From the NCBI RefSeq assembly GCF_000972385.1, contig NZ_JXTE01000050.1, positions 3,947 through 67,946 of the forward strand: 64,000 bases of DNA, in the 5' to 3' direction. Source of the DNA: Streptomyces sp. WM6386 (GTDB taxonomy: Bacteria; Actinomycetota; Actinomycetes; Streptomycetales; Streptomycetaceae). Every line of letters starts with the position of its first letter. The first letter of the stretch is position 1. Made by a program: the position numbers and the translations under genes. The notes beneath the pieces are model-generated. The model saw nothing but the letters and a program-made list of their open reading frames with translations, was not told where the DNA came from and did not search any database. Shown piece by piece: positions 55,678-62,836 of the stretch.

Positions 55678-55795
55678 CACCAGCCTGACGCCTGACACCG
55701 TCACGACCCCCTGACACCCAAAACCCTAGGCAAACCCGCTGTCAGAAACGCGTGACACCCCTTCCTGACACCCCCTGACACCTGACGCTGACACC
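55674..55795 (+). repeat. CTGACACC array, candidate TRS/clt transfer locus
   Basis: CTGACACC at 55674, 55692, 55711, 55765, 55775 and 55788, and GTGACACC at 55752. The first copy contains the tra stop codon. Two CTGACG partial copies and an inverted CTGTCAG are interspersed. TraB-type translocases bind 8-bp repeats (TRS) located just downstream of tra in Streptomyces plasmids (established for GACCCGGA in pSVH1). This array has the right size, number and place. Confidence 0.65.
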
Positions 55796-55857
55796 CCACC
55801 CGCACGGGCCCACGCCTCACACCGGCGCGGGCCCGCGGCCTACCCGAGGGAGGCTCG

Positions 55858-56166
55858 ATGTCCGACCGTGACCCGCCGGGGATCCTCGCCCCGCACATCC
55901 CCGCCGACGCCTACCGCCGCGCCGAAGCCACCGGAGCGCCAGTCGTCATCGTCGTCCAGGGCAGTACCCACCACGGCATCCCGTGGCACCGAATCCTGAT
56001 CCCCCTCGCCGTCGCCGCGGCTGCCGCCCTCGGCACCTGGGGACTGGTCGTCGCCCTGTGCGCGCTGCTCGATGCCGCCGCCCACGCCGCCACCGTCATC
56101 GCCGGCGCCGCCGGACCCATCGGCGTCGGCGGCATCACCCTCAAACTCACCCGCTCCAAGCACTGA
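55858..56166 (+). CDS. small membrane protein, 102 aa
   Basis: ATG 55858 behind GAGGGAGG. Two hydrophobic segments (RILIPLAVAAAAALGTWGLV; LLDAAAHAATVIAGAAGPIG) after a polar start. No domain recognised. It follows the repeat array and precedes ssb by 14 bp. Confidence 0.75.
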   Translation: MSDRDPPGILAPHIPADAYRRAEATGAPVVIVVQGSTHHGIPWHRILIPLAVAAAAALGTWGLVVALCALLDAAAHAATVIAGAAGPIGVGGITLKLTRSKH

Positions 56167-56180
56167 ACCAGGGAGACAGC

Positions 56181-56615
56181 ATGTCGCTCGGAGAGACCCC
56201 GGTCACGATCATCGGCAACCTGACCGCCGACCCGGAGCTGAAGTTCACCGACTCCGGCCAGGCACTCGCCAAGTTCACCATCGCCTCCACCCCGCGCACC
56301 TTCGACAAGGACGCCGGCCAGTGGAAGGACGGCACATCCACGTTCTTCCGCTGCGCCGCCTGGCGCTCGCTCGCCGAACACGTCGCCGAGTCCCTCACGA
56401 AGGGCTCGCGCGTGGTGCTCTCCGGCCGGATCCGTCAGCACAACTGGCAGACCGATCAGGGCGAGAACCGCTCCATGCTCGCCGTGGAAGTCGACGACAT
56501 CGGCGCCTCGCTCCGCTTCACCACCGTCGCCATCAACGGCAAGACGGGCGACAAGCCGGACGCCTCTGGCGACCCGTGGAACACCGACGGAAACGCCGAC
56601 AAGCCCCCGTTCTAG
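56181..56615 (+). CDS. ssb: single-stranded DNA-binding protein
   Basis: ATG 56181 behind AGGGAGAC, 144 aa. OB-fold core TIIGNLTADPELKFTDSGQA, FFRCAAWRSLAEHVAESL, GSRVVLSGRIRQ. Ends DPWNTDGNADKPPF, a variant of the acidic SSB tip (DDPPF type). Supports replication of the excised circle and possibly the methyltransferase/Prim-Pol functions encoded next to it. Confidence 0.92.
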   Translation: MSLGETPVTIIGNLTADPELKFTDSGQALAKFTIASTPRTFDKDAGQWKDGTSTFFRCAAWRSLAEHVAESLTKGSRVVLSGRIRQHNWQTDQGENRSMLAVEVDDIGASLRFTTVAINGKTGDKPDASGDPWNTDGNADKPPF

Positions 56616-56621
56616 ATGCGC

Positions 56622-56682
56622 CCGGGGCGGTCGCCCTCTCGCCAAAGAATCGCGACCGCCCCGGCTCTCCCGTCCCTTCGAC
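56622..56682 (+). ncRNA. repeated leader hairpin, copy B
   Basis: Perfect 13-bp stem CCGGGGCGGTCGC (56622-56634) / GCGACCGCCCCGG (56652-56664), loop CCTCTCGCCAAAGAATC, tail CTCTCCCGTCCCTTCGAC. Lies between ssb and the methyltransferase gene. It is nearly identical to copy C over about 85 bp. Confidence 0.8.
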
Positions 56683-56702
56683 AGAACCGGAGACCTCCCA
56701 GC

Positions 56703-57989
56703 ATGACCCATCGTCCCGCCGTGCCGCCGGAGGGCGGCAACATCAGCCTGTGCACCGGCTCCGGTGCGCTGGACCTGGCCGTGGAAGCCGTCACCGGCCT
56801 GCCCACGGTCCTGGTCGGCGAGAAGGACCCGGCCGCCTCTCGCCTGCTCGCCACCCGCTTCCTCCACTCGCGCAACCTGGGTGACATCACCGCCGTCGAC
56901 TGGCCGGCGCTGGCCGCCGAGGTTGCGCGTCCGGCGGCGCTGACCGCCGGTTTCCCCTGCCAGGACATCTCCAACGCCGGACCTCGGGGAGGGATCGCCG
57001 GTGACCGATCAGGCCTGTGGAAAACCATCGCCCGAGCCATTCGCCACCTTCGACCCCGACTCGTCTTCCTGGAAAACGTCGCCGCCCTCCGAAGTCGGGG
57101 ACTCGACGTCGTCGCCGCCGACCTGGCCGCGAGCGGGTACGACGCGCGGTGGATGTGCCTACGCGCTGGAGATCCCGAAGTCGGAGCCTGCCACCGGCGC
57201 GACCGGTGGTTCGCCGTCGCGTATCCCGCTGCTGAAGACCCCCACCTCCCAGTTGGGCAGGAACGGGGGACCGCAGCATCCGGACAAGCGCAAGACGGGC
57301 GGGCACGGGCCGACGCTGGAGGACGAAGTGGTCTTCTTGCTGCCCCCGGCCGGGGCCTGAGGCTGTTGCCCACCCCGGCCGCCGCCGACGGCACCGGCGG
57401 TCCCGGCCTCTCGCCCAAGCGCCAGGGTGGGATGAATCTGCGCACCGCCGTGACCCTGCTGCCGACTCCGGCCGCGCGGGACTGGAAGTCGGGCGCCTCC
57501 AACCTGATCGGCACCAACTCGCGCCCGCTGAACGAGGTGGTCGTCAACCTGCTGCCGACTCCGACCGCCGCCCGCTACGGCCGCAACCGCTCCGCATCCG
57601 AGGGTGCGAGCTCGCGCCCGTCGATCGAGTACCTGGCCCGCGACCTGGCCGACGGCTCGCGGTGGGTGGCCACCAACGGCACCGACTACGGCCCCGCCAT
57701 CCGGCGTTGGGAGCAGGTGCTGGGACGCCCGGCGCCGGAGCCGACCGAGCCGGGCATCAAGGGCAACCGCCGGCTGTCCCCGGCGTTCGTGGAATGGATG
57801 ATGGGCGCCGATCCCGGCTGGGTGACCGGCCCGGACCTGGGCCTATCCCGCTCCGACCAGCTCAAGATCCTCGGCAACGGCGTGGTCATCCATCAGGCCG
57901 CGCTCGCCTACCGCACGCTGCTGGCCGCCGAATCCGCACCCGAAGCCGTGGACCCCGAACCGGCCCAGCTCGCTCTGGACATCGCCTGA
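56703..57989 (+). CDS. DNA (cytosine-5) methyltransferase
   Basis: ATG 56703, 428 aa. Motif I CTGSGALDLAVEA, motif IV with catalytic Cys86 (TAGFPCQDISNAG), motif VI ENV (Glu124), motif VIII-like DPEVGACHRRDRWF, and C-terminal motifs IX-X (RRLSPAFVEWMMG; LGNGVVIHQAALA). The variable region has three LLPTP-type repeats. No restriction endonuclease gene is adjacent, so it is an orphan, probably protecting the element during transfer. A 45-codon stretch near 57229-57357 reads like this family in another frame; see findings. Confidence 0.9.
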   Translation: MTHRPAVPPEGGNISLCTGSGALDLAVEAVTGLPTVLVGEKDPAASRLLATRFLHSRNLGDITAVDWPALAAEVARPAALTAGFPCQDISNAGPRGGIAGDRSGLWKTIARAIRHLRPRLVFLENVAALRSRGLDVVAADLAASGYDARWMCLRAGDPEVGACHRRDRWFAVAYPAAEDPHLPVGQERGTAASGQAQDGRARADAGGRSGLLAAPGRGLRLLPTPAAADGTGGPGLSPKRQGGMNLRTAVTLLPTPAARDWKSGASNLIGTNSRPLNEVVVNLLPTPTAARYGRNRSASEGASSRPSIEYLARDLADGSRWVATNGTDYGPAIRRWEQVLGRPAPEPTEPGIKGNRRLSPAFVEWMMGADPGWVTGPDLGLSRSDQLKILGNGVVIHQAALAYRTLLAAESAPEAVDPEPAQLALDIA

Positions 57990-57996
57990 AGACGCC

Positions 57997-58056
57997 CGGA
58001 GCGGTCGCCCTCTCGCCAAAGAATCGCGACCGCCCCGGCTCTCCCGTCCCTTCGAC
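57997..58056 (+). ncRNA. repeated leader hairpin, copy C
   Basis: CCGG-A-GCGGTCGC pairs with GCGACCGC-C-CCGG, one mismatch in the stem, same loop CCTCTCGCCAAAGAATC and tail as copy B. Lies between the methyltransferase and Prim-Pol genes, 20 nt before the Prim-Pol start. Confidence 0.8.
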
Positions 58057-58075
58057 AGAACCGGAGACCTCCAGC

Positions 58076-58990
58076 ATGACGCATGACGCACGACCCGCGC
58101 TGCTGTCCGCAGCGCTGCACGCCGCCGCCCGCGGCTGGTACATCCACCCGCTCCGACCCGCCGCCAAGGGCTCCGCGCTGCACGGCGAACGCACTTGCCG
58201 CTACACCGGCGAGTGCGCCGACGGACACGTGAAGTGGGAACAGCGCGCCACCACCGACCCCGACCGCATCCGCGCTGCGTGGACTGCGGGCGCGTTCAAC
58301 GTCGGCATCGCCACCGGGCCCTCCGGCCTGGTCGTCGTCGACCTGGACGTGCCCAAGGAGAAGAGCGGGAAGGGCAGTTCGGACGCACCTGACGGCGCGA
58401 CGTCCTTTGCGGCGCTCTGCGAGCGCGCCGGACAGCCAATCTCCCTCACGTACACGGTGCGGACGCCCAGCGGCGGACTGCACCTGTACTACGCAGTGCC
58501 GCCGAACGTCCGCCTGTTCAACACCGCCCGCACCGTGGCGCCGAACGTGGACACCCGGGCGTGGGGCGGGAACATCGTCGCCGCGGGCAGCACCACCCCC
58601 CAGGGAACCTACGAGGTCATCAACGGCGCCCCGGTAGCCACGCTGCCCGCCTGGCTTCTGAGCCTGCTTCAGACTCCTGCTCGGACCGGCCGTGCCATTG
58701 CTCCACTGCTCATCCCGAGCCAGGCCACCCGCCGTGCGGAGGTGGCCCTGCAACGCGAGACGGCCGCCGTCATGGGCACCTCGGAGGGCGGACGCAACAA
58801 CCGGCTGTTGGCGGGCGCCCGCGCCATGGGGCGCTTCGTGGCATGGGGCGAGATCACCCGGGACGCGGTCGAGACGGCTTTTCAGGCGGCCGGCGAAGCG
58901 GCCGGACTGTCCCCGGGCGAGTGCCGGACCACCATCCACAGCGCCCTGGACTGGTCGATCCGCACCTGCCGACCGAGGGAGACGGCATGA
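58076..58990 (+). CDS. bifunctional DNA primase/polymerase (Prim-Pol)
   Basis: ATG 58076, 304 aa. N-terminal AEP-type Prim-Pol domain with the catalytic acid pair Asp89/Asp91 (LVVVDLDVPK), the later SGGLHLYYAV (His, nucleotide binding) and RAWGGNIVAAGS. The C-terminal 90 residues are helical. Replication initiator/primase type of the third AICE class. Ends in an ATGA overlap with a small zinc-protein gene, which in turn overlaps the DUF3631 gene. Confidence 0.9.
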   Translation: MTHDARPALLSAALHAAARGWYIHPLRPAAKGSALHGERTCRYTGECADGHVKWEQRATTDPDRIRAAWTAGAFNVGIATGPSGLVVVDLDVPKEKSGKGSSDAPDGATSFAALCERAGQPISLTYTVRTPSGGLHLYYAVPPNVRLFNTARTVAPNVDTRAWGGNIVAAGSTTPQGTYEVINGAPVATLPAWLLSLLQTPARTGRAIAPLLIPSQATRRAEVALQRETAAVMGTSEGGRNNRLLAGARAMGRFVAWGEITRDAVETAFQAAGEAAGLSPGECRTTIHSALDWSIRTCRPRETA

Positions 58991-59328
58991 GCCCCCGCCG
59001 CGGCCCTGAAAAGCCGTTCCGGCTCACGTCCGGCCGCACGCGCCTGTCTCTGGTCACCCCGGAGGTCAGCCGTGGCACGAAGGACGACGGCCGCCAGGCC
59101 GTCCTTTCAGCCCTTCCCCCCGAACCGCCCGTGACCTTCGCGAGCGGCGTTCAGCCCGGCTTGCAGATCCGCATGACCGGCGTACCCGTCGCGGACTGGC
59201 TGTGCGCCTGCGGTCACCACGAACGTGCCCGCGGAAAGCGCGCCGTCATCGAACTGACCACCCGCGCCTGCGTCGGGCACTGCCCCCACCGGACCACCCC
59301 CCGCACAGAAGGGAGGAGCGCCGTATGA
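58987..59328 (+). CDS. small Cys/His protein of the replication module
   Basis: ATG 58987, 113 aa, overlapping both neighbours by 4 nt. C-terminal CACGHHERARGK then ACVGHCPHR gives a C-C-H-H/C-C-H set that could bind zinc. The N-terminal half is basic. Likely an accessory of Prim-Pol or the ATPase by gene order. Confidence 0.75.
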   Translation: MSPRRGPEKPFRLTSGRTRLSLVTPEVSRGTKDDGRQAVLSALPPEPPVTFASGVQPGLQIRMTGVPVADWLCACGHHERARGKRAVIELTTRACVGHCPHRTTPRTEGRSAV

Positions 59329-60527
59329 CCAGCACCGAGGCGCACGCACCGACCATCGACGGCGCGGCCCTGCTCGATGAGGTCGAAGCGTTCCACCGCC
59401 GCTTCAACATCTTCCCCAGCGAAGCCGCCTATGTGGCCGTGGCACTGTGGGACGCCCACGCTCACCTGCTCGATTCCTTCGACTCCACCCCGCGTATCGC
59501 GTTCCTCTCCCCGGAGCCGGGATCCGGCAAGTCCCGAGCGCTGGAGATCGTGGAAACCTTGGTGCCCAACAGCATGGCCGCCGTGGCTGCGTCGGCATCC
59601 GCGCTCTTCCGGTCGGTCTCCGGCATCGACGGTGAGCGTCCCACGATCGTCTTCGATGAGATCGATACCGTATTCGGGCCCAAGGCCGGAGAGAACGAAC
59701 AACTCCGCGGGTTCCTGAACGCCGGACACCGGCGCGGGCGGCTCATGTACCGGTGCGTGGGCGACGGCGCCAACCAGACCGTGCAGGGCTTCCCCTCGTA
59801 CGCCGCGGTGGCCATGGCCGGACTCGGCTCGCTGCCCGACACGATCCTGACCCGCTCGGTCATCATCCGCATGCGTAAGCGTGCGCCCAACGAGACTGTT
59901 GAGCCTTACCGCGAACGACTCAACGAGCACGAAGGCCATGCCTTGCGCGATCGGCTCGCCGCCTGGGCCGACACCGTTCGCGACCGTATCGCCGGCGCTT
60001 GGCCCGCCATGCCGGAGGGCGTCACCGACCGCCCGGCAGACGTTTGGGAACCCCTGCTCGCGGTCGCCGACGCGGCCGGGGGCGTCTGGCCGGAGCGCGC
60101 CCGTCTGGCCTGCGTGGAGCTCGTCCGCGCGGCGCAGGACAACGGCGAATCCTCCCTCGGAGTCCGCCTGTTGACCGACCTGCGTGACCACGTGTTCAAC
60201 GGCGCCGACCGCGCCCCCACGGCCGTCATCTTGGACAGGCTCAACAGCCTGGAAGACGCACCCTGGGGTGACCTCAACGGCAGGCCTCTGGACTCCCGGC
60301 GGCTCTCGCGCATGCTCAAGGAGTACATGCGGGCGGACAACAAGCCGATCCAGGCCCGGAACATGCGGACCGCGTCCGGACTGCTCAAGGGCTACTACGA
60401 GGCAGACCTGCGCGACGCGTGGATGCGTTACTGCCCGCCGCCGCTGCCGCCCCTCCTGGAATCCGCTACATCCGCTACATCGGCCACGCCTGGCGCTGAA
60501 CCGCTTCTGACCAGCGTCAACGCGTAG
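59325..60527 (+). CDS. DUF3631 AAA-type ATPase, replication module
   Basis: ATG 59325, 400 aa. Walker A LSPEPGSGKS (61-70), Walker B PTIVFDEIDTVF (106-117), sensor-like LRGFLNAGHRRG and ILTRSVIIRMRKR, then the DUF3631 C-terminal part (LNSLEDAPWGDLNGRPLDSR). Probable helicase-type partner of Prim-Pol. The C terminus SATSATSAT is encoded by the first two CCGCTAC repeats, so the repeat array begins inside the gene. Confidence 0.9.
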   Translation: MTSTEAHAPTIDGAALLDEVEAFHRRFNIFPSEAAYVAVALWDAHAHLLDSFDSTPRIAFLSPEPGSGKSRALEIVETLVPNSMAAVAASASALFRSVSGIDGERPTIVFDEIDTVFGPKAGENEQLRGFLNAGHRRGRLMYRCVGDGANQTVQGFPSYAAVAMAGLGSLPDTILTRSVIIRMRKRAPNETVEPYRERLNEHEGHALRDRLAAWADTVRDRIAGAWPAMPEGVTDRPADVWEPLLAVADAAGGVWPERARLACVELVRAAQDNGESSLGVRLLTDLRDHVFNGADRAPTAVILDRLNSLEDAPWGDLNGRPLDSRRLSRMLKEYMRADNKPIQARNMRTASGLLKGYYEADLRDAWMRYCPPPLPPLLESATSATSATPGAEPLLTSVNA

Positions 60528-60685
60528 CAGACCGACCACCTATCAGCCGCTACACCGCCCTCCCGGGCCGCTACATCCGCTACACCCCGGGAGCGGTGTG
60601 GCGGTTCTATCCGCTACACGCTACGCATCCGCTACCGAAAACAGGCTTCTGACCTGCGGTGTAGCGGATGTAGCGGATGTAGCGG
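60463..60685. repeat. CCGCTAC repeat cluster, candidate origin or Xis/Int arm sites
   Basis: CCGCTAC on plus at 60463, 60472, 60547, 60568, 60577, 60611 and 60629, and on minus at 60661, 60670 and 60679. A 19-nt segment at 60568-60586 recurs exactly inverted at 60658-60676. Iteron-like array between the replication ATPase and xis. Function inferred from place. Confidence 0.7.
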
Positions 60686-60728
60686 AGCTGGGGGAGGGGG
60701 CGTAGCGATCCGCGACAGGAGTGACGCC

Positions 60729-60920
60729 GTGGCCAGGCCTCGCGACGAAATGCTCACCATCCCGCAGGTGATCGAAGAGATCGGAATCCCTCGGGCGACC
60801 TTCTACCGTTGGCGCGCCTGCAAGAAGGGCCCGAAGTCCATCAAACTCCCGAACGGCTCCGTACGGATTCGTCGTTCCGAACTCGATCGCTGGCTGACCT
60901 CGTTGGAGGAAGCCGCGTGA
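60729..60920 (+). CDS. xis: excisionase, MerR-like winged helix
   Basis: GTG 60729 behind AGGAGTGACG, 63 aa. HTH MLTIPQVIEEIGIPRATFYR followed by WRACKKGPKSIKLPNGSVRI, the AlpA/Xis pattern. Overlaps the integrase start by 4 nt, so production of both is coupled. Directs excision of the element with Int. Confidence 0.92.
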   Translation: MARPRDEMLTIPQVIEEIGIPRATFYRWRACKKGPKSIKLPNGSVRIRRSELDRWLTSLEEAA

Positions 60921-62425
60921 CGAGCAACAGCAACTTGGGGGCCGGGCGGCAAAACCGTCCGGCCTCTGAGGGGTATTCCTTCGATGTTCGCCTATGGAAC
61001 GTGACAAGGGTGAACAGCAAAACCCGGCCGTACCAACTGCGTTGGAAGGTCGGTGGCAAAGTCAGTAGCGCCACGTTTGCCACCACTGCGCTTGCCGATG
61101 GGCGCCGATCCGAACTCCGGCAAGCCATGCGCAAAGGGGAAGCCTTTCGGATCACGGATGGACTTCCTGAGTCCGAAGTGCGGACGGCCGAAGCGGCGGC
61201 CATGGTGCGTAATGATCCGTCGTGGTTCGAATTCGTCCGCGAATACATGGCAGTTCGATGGCGCACCGCCGCCGCGAAGACGCGCGAGGGGTTGGCTGAC
61301 AGCCTCGCCACTGTGGCTCTCGCCATGATGGGGGAGGACACCAAGGCGCCGACGCTGGAGGACGTTCGACGCGCCGTGCGGTGGGCTGTCGTACCGGCGC
61401 ACAAGGACGAGGAACCCCCGGAGGAGCTGGAGGCAGCGTACGCGTGGCTCGCGGCGCACTCGCTTCCGCTGTCGGCTCTCACGGACTCCAAGGTCATCCG
61501 GGACGTCCACTATCGGCTGTCCTTCAAGCTGGACGACACCCCTGCCGCAGCCGATACGTACAAGCGGAGACGTCGCGGATTCAACACCGCGATGGAGTAC
61601 GCGATTCAAGAGGGCTATCTTGAAGAGAACCCCCTGAACGGCGTGAAGCGATCCACATCCCAAGGGGGCGATGCTGTCGACCCCCGAACCCTGGTGAACG
61701 AGCTACAGGGAAGGCAACTTCTCACAGCTGTCTCGTACGTGGGATCGGTGCACCGGAACCGCGGGCGTCGACTGGTCGCCTTCTTCGCCTGCATCCTTTA
61801 CGCCGCTATGCGACCCGCTGAAGTCGTCGGACTCAGGCTGGGCGACTGTCACCTTCCTGAGCCGCCCCCGTACGTCGTGAGTCTCGTCAAGGGATTCAAG
61901 CAGCCCCAGGCGAAGTGGGGGATGCTGACTCTTCGAGAGACACGGCCGATCTCGGGAAAGAAGTGGACCGATTCGGGGGAGCGCCATGACAAACGCGGGC
62001 TGAAGTCACGGGACCCCGGGGCGGACCGACCGGTGCCGATTCCGCCCGTTCTGGTGGCGATGCTTCGGGCCCACATCGCAGAGTTCGGCACGGCCAAGGA
62101 CGGCCGGCTGTTCCCGAACGAGCGCGGGGGACTGCTCGGGACCTCCAGCTACTGGCGAGTCTGGCAGGAAGCCCGGCCGTTCGCGCTCACCCCGCACAAG
62201 GTGGCATCCCCTCTGGCCCGCAAGCCGTACGACCTACGGGCCACCTGCATCACGAACTGGCTCCGCGCCGGCCTCCCCGTAGCCGAGGTGGCCCGGCGTG
62301 CGGGCAACTCTCCAGAGGTCATCCACCGCCGCTACGCCGGCGTCATCGACGACAGCGAGGAGGTGAACAACAGGAAGATCGAGCAGGCGATGGGGTGGAG
62401 CCCGGAGGATGGCTCCGGAGCGTAG
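60917..62425 (+). CDS. int: tyrosine site-specific integrase
   Basis: GTG 60917, 502 aa. N-terminal arm-binding region, core-binding helical region (about 110-250), then catalytic domain: Arg299 (LYAAMRPAEVVGLR), box II YDLRATCITNWL with Arg441 (Tyr in place of the usual His), and nucleophile Tyr473 (PEVIHRRYAGVI). Adjacent to attR and the tRNA it uses as target, on the standard AICE order xis-int-att. Confidence 0.95.
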   Translation: MTSNSNLGAGRQNRPASEGYSFDVRLWNVTRVNSKTRPYQLRWKVGGKVSSATFATTALADGRRSELRQAMRKGEAFRITDGLPESEVRTAEAAAMVRNDPSWFEFVREYMAVRWRTAAAKTREGLADSLATVALAMMGEDTKAPTLEDVRRAVRWAVVPAHKDEEPPEELEAAYAWLAAHSLPLSALTDSKVIRDVHYRLSFKLDDTPAAADTYKRRRRGFNTAMEYAIQEGYLEENPLNGVKRSTSQGGDAVDPRTLVNELQGRQLLTAVSYVGSVHRNRGRRLVAFFACILYAAMRPAEVVGLRLGDCHLPEPPPYVVSLVKGFKQPQAKWGMLTLRETRPISGKKWTDSGERHDKRGLKSRDPGADRPVPIPPVLVAMLRAHIAEFGTAKDGRLFPNERGGLLGTSSYWRVWQEARPFALTPHKVASPLARKPYDLRATCITNWLRAGLPVAEVARRAGNSPEVIHRRYAGVIDDSEEVNNRKIEQAMGWSPEDGSGA

Positions 62426-62470
62426 CGATGCTCTATCGCAGGTCTATCGCGACCGCTGCGAAACAACGAC

Positions 62471-62507
62471 AAAGAGCGGGAGTCAGTGAGACTGACTCCC
62501 GCTCTTT
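62471..62507. terminator. strong bidirectional terminator between int and tRNA-Arg
   Basis: 17-bp perfect stem AAAGAGCGGGAGTCAGT (62471-62487), loop GAG, ACTGACTCCCGCTCTTT (62491-62507), with AAA on one side and TTT on the other. It can end int transcription rightwards and tRNA-Arg transcription leftwards. Confidence 0.9.
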
Positions 62508-62558
62508 CATGTCGGCATCCGCACAGGTCAGAGCTGGTTTTTGCTGTCTGACTGGCGA

Positions 62559-62601
62559 GTGCCCCCGGCAGGATTCGAACCTGCGCACACGGCTCCGGAG
62601 G
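62559..62601 (-). repeat. attR: 43-bp repeat inside tRNA-Arg
   Basis: Identical to attL at 41329-41371. Covers the tRNA from the anticodon loop to its 3' end, so integration restores a complete tRNA. Confidence 0.95.
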
Positions 62602-62631
62602 CCGTTGCTCTATCCCCTGAGCTACGGGGGC
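62560..62631 (-). tRNA. tRNA-Arg(CCG)
   Basis: 72 nt without encoded CCA. Acceptor GCCCCCG/CGGGGGC, D arm GCTCAGGGGATAGAGC, anticodon arm ACGGC-CTCCGGA-GCCGT with anticodon CCG, T arm GCAGG-TTCGAAT-CCTGC, discriminator A. Target gene of the element. Confidence 0.97.
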
Positions 62632-62836
62632 GTGTCGGTCGCGTTGCTCGCGGCGACGGGTAGAACACTACCAGCTCCGTCGGGGTGTTCATGAACGGGT
62701 TTATCGGCGTCGTAGCCCTGTCCGGGAGGGGTCGTCGTGGTCGGTTGTGGGGATTGGTGATCTCGTTCGTTCCCCTGTGGGGGCAGAAGTCGGTAAAACC
62801 CGGACGCGGTGGCCGGTCCGGACCTACTCTCGAGTT

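Larger units (their letters stand above)
41329..62601 (+). mobile_element. AICE (integrative and conjugative element), Prim-Pol class, in tRNA-Arg(CCG)
   Basis: About 21.3 kb between exact 43-bp att repeats. A tyrosine integrase and Xis adjoin the intact tRNA end. It also carries an FtsK-type Tra, DUF2637 and other spread-type genes, a GntR repressor, SSB, Prim-Pol and a DUF3631 ATPase. This is the modular order of actinomycete integrative and conjugative elements that move double-stranded DNA with one FtsK-like protein. Replication by Prim-Pol, not RepSA or RepAM, puts it in the third AICE class (established classification). The Tra frame is broken, so self-transfer is doubtful as sequenced. 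Confidence 0.93.

Noticed and set aside
55674..55795. CRISPR array
   Set aside because: 8-bp repeats at irregular 10-41 bp spacing with no unique spacers and no cas genes.
57662..58075. Upstream extension of the Prim-Pol frame into the methyltransferase gene
   Set aside because: Extension reads through leader hairpin copy C and the methyltransferase 3' end; ATG 58076 has a good ribosome site.
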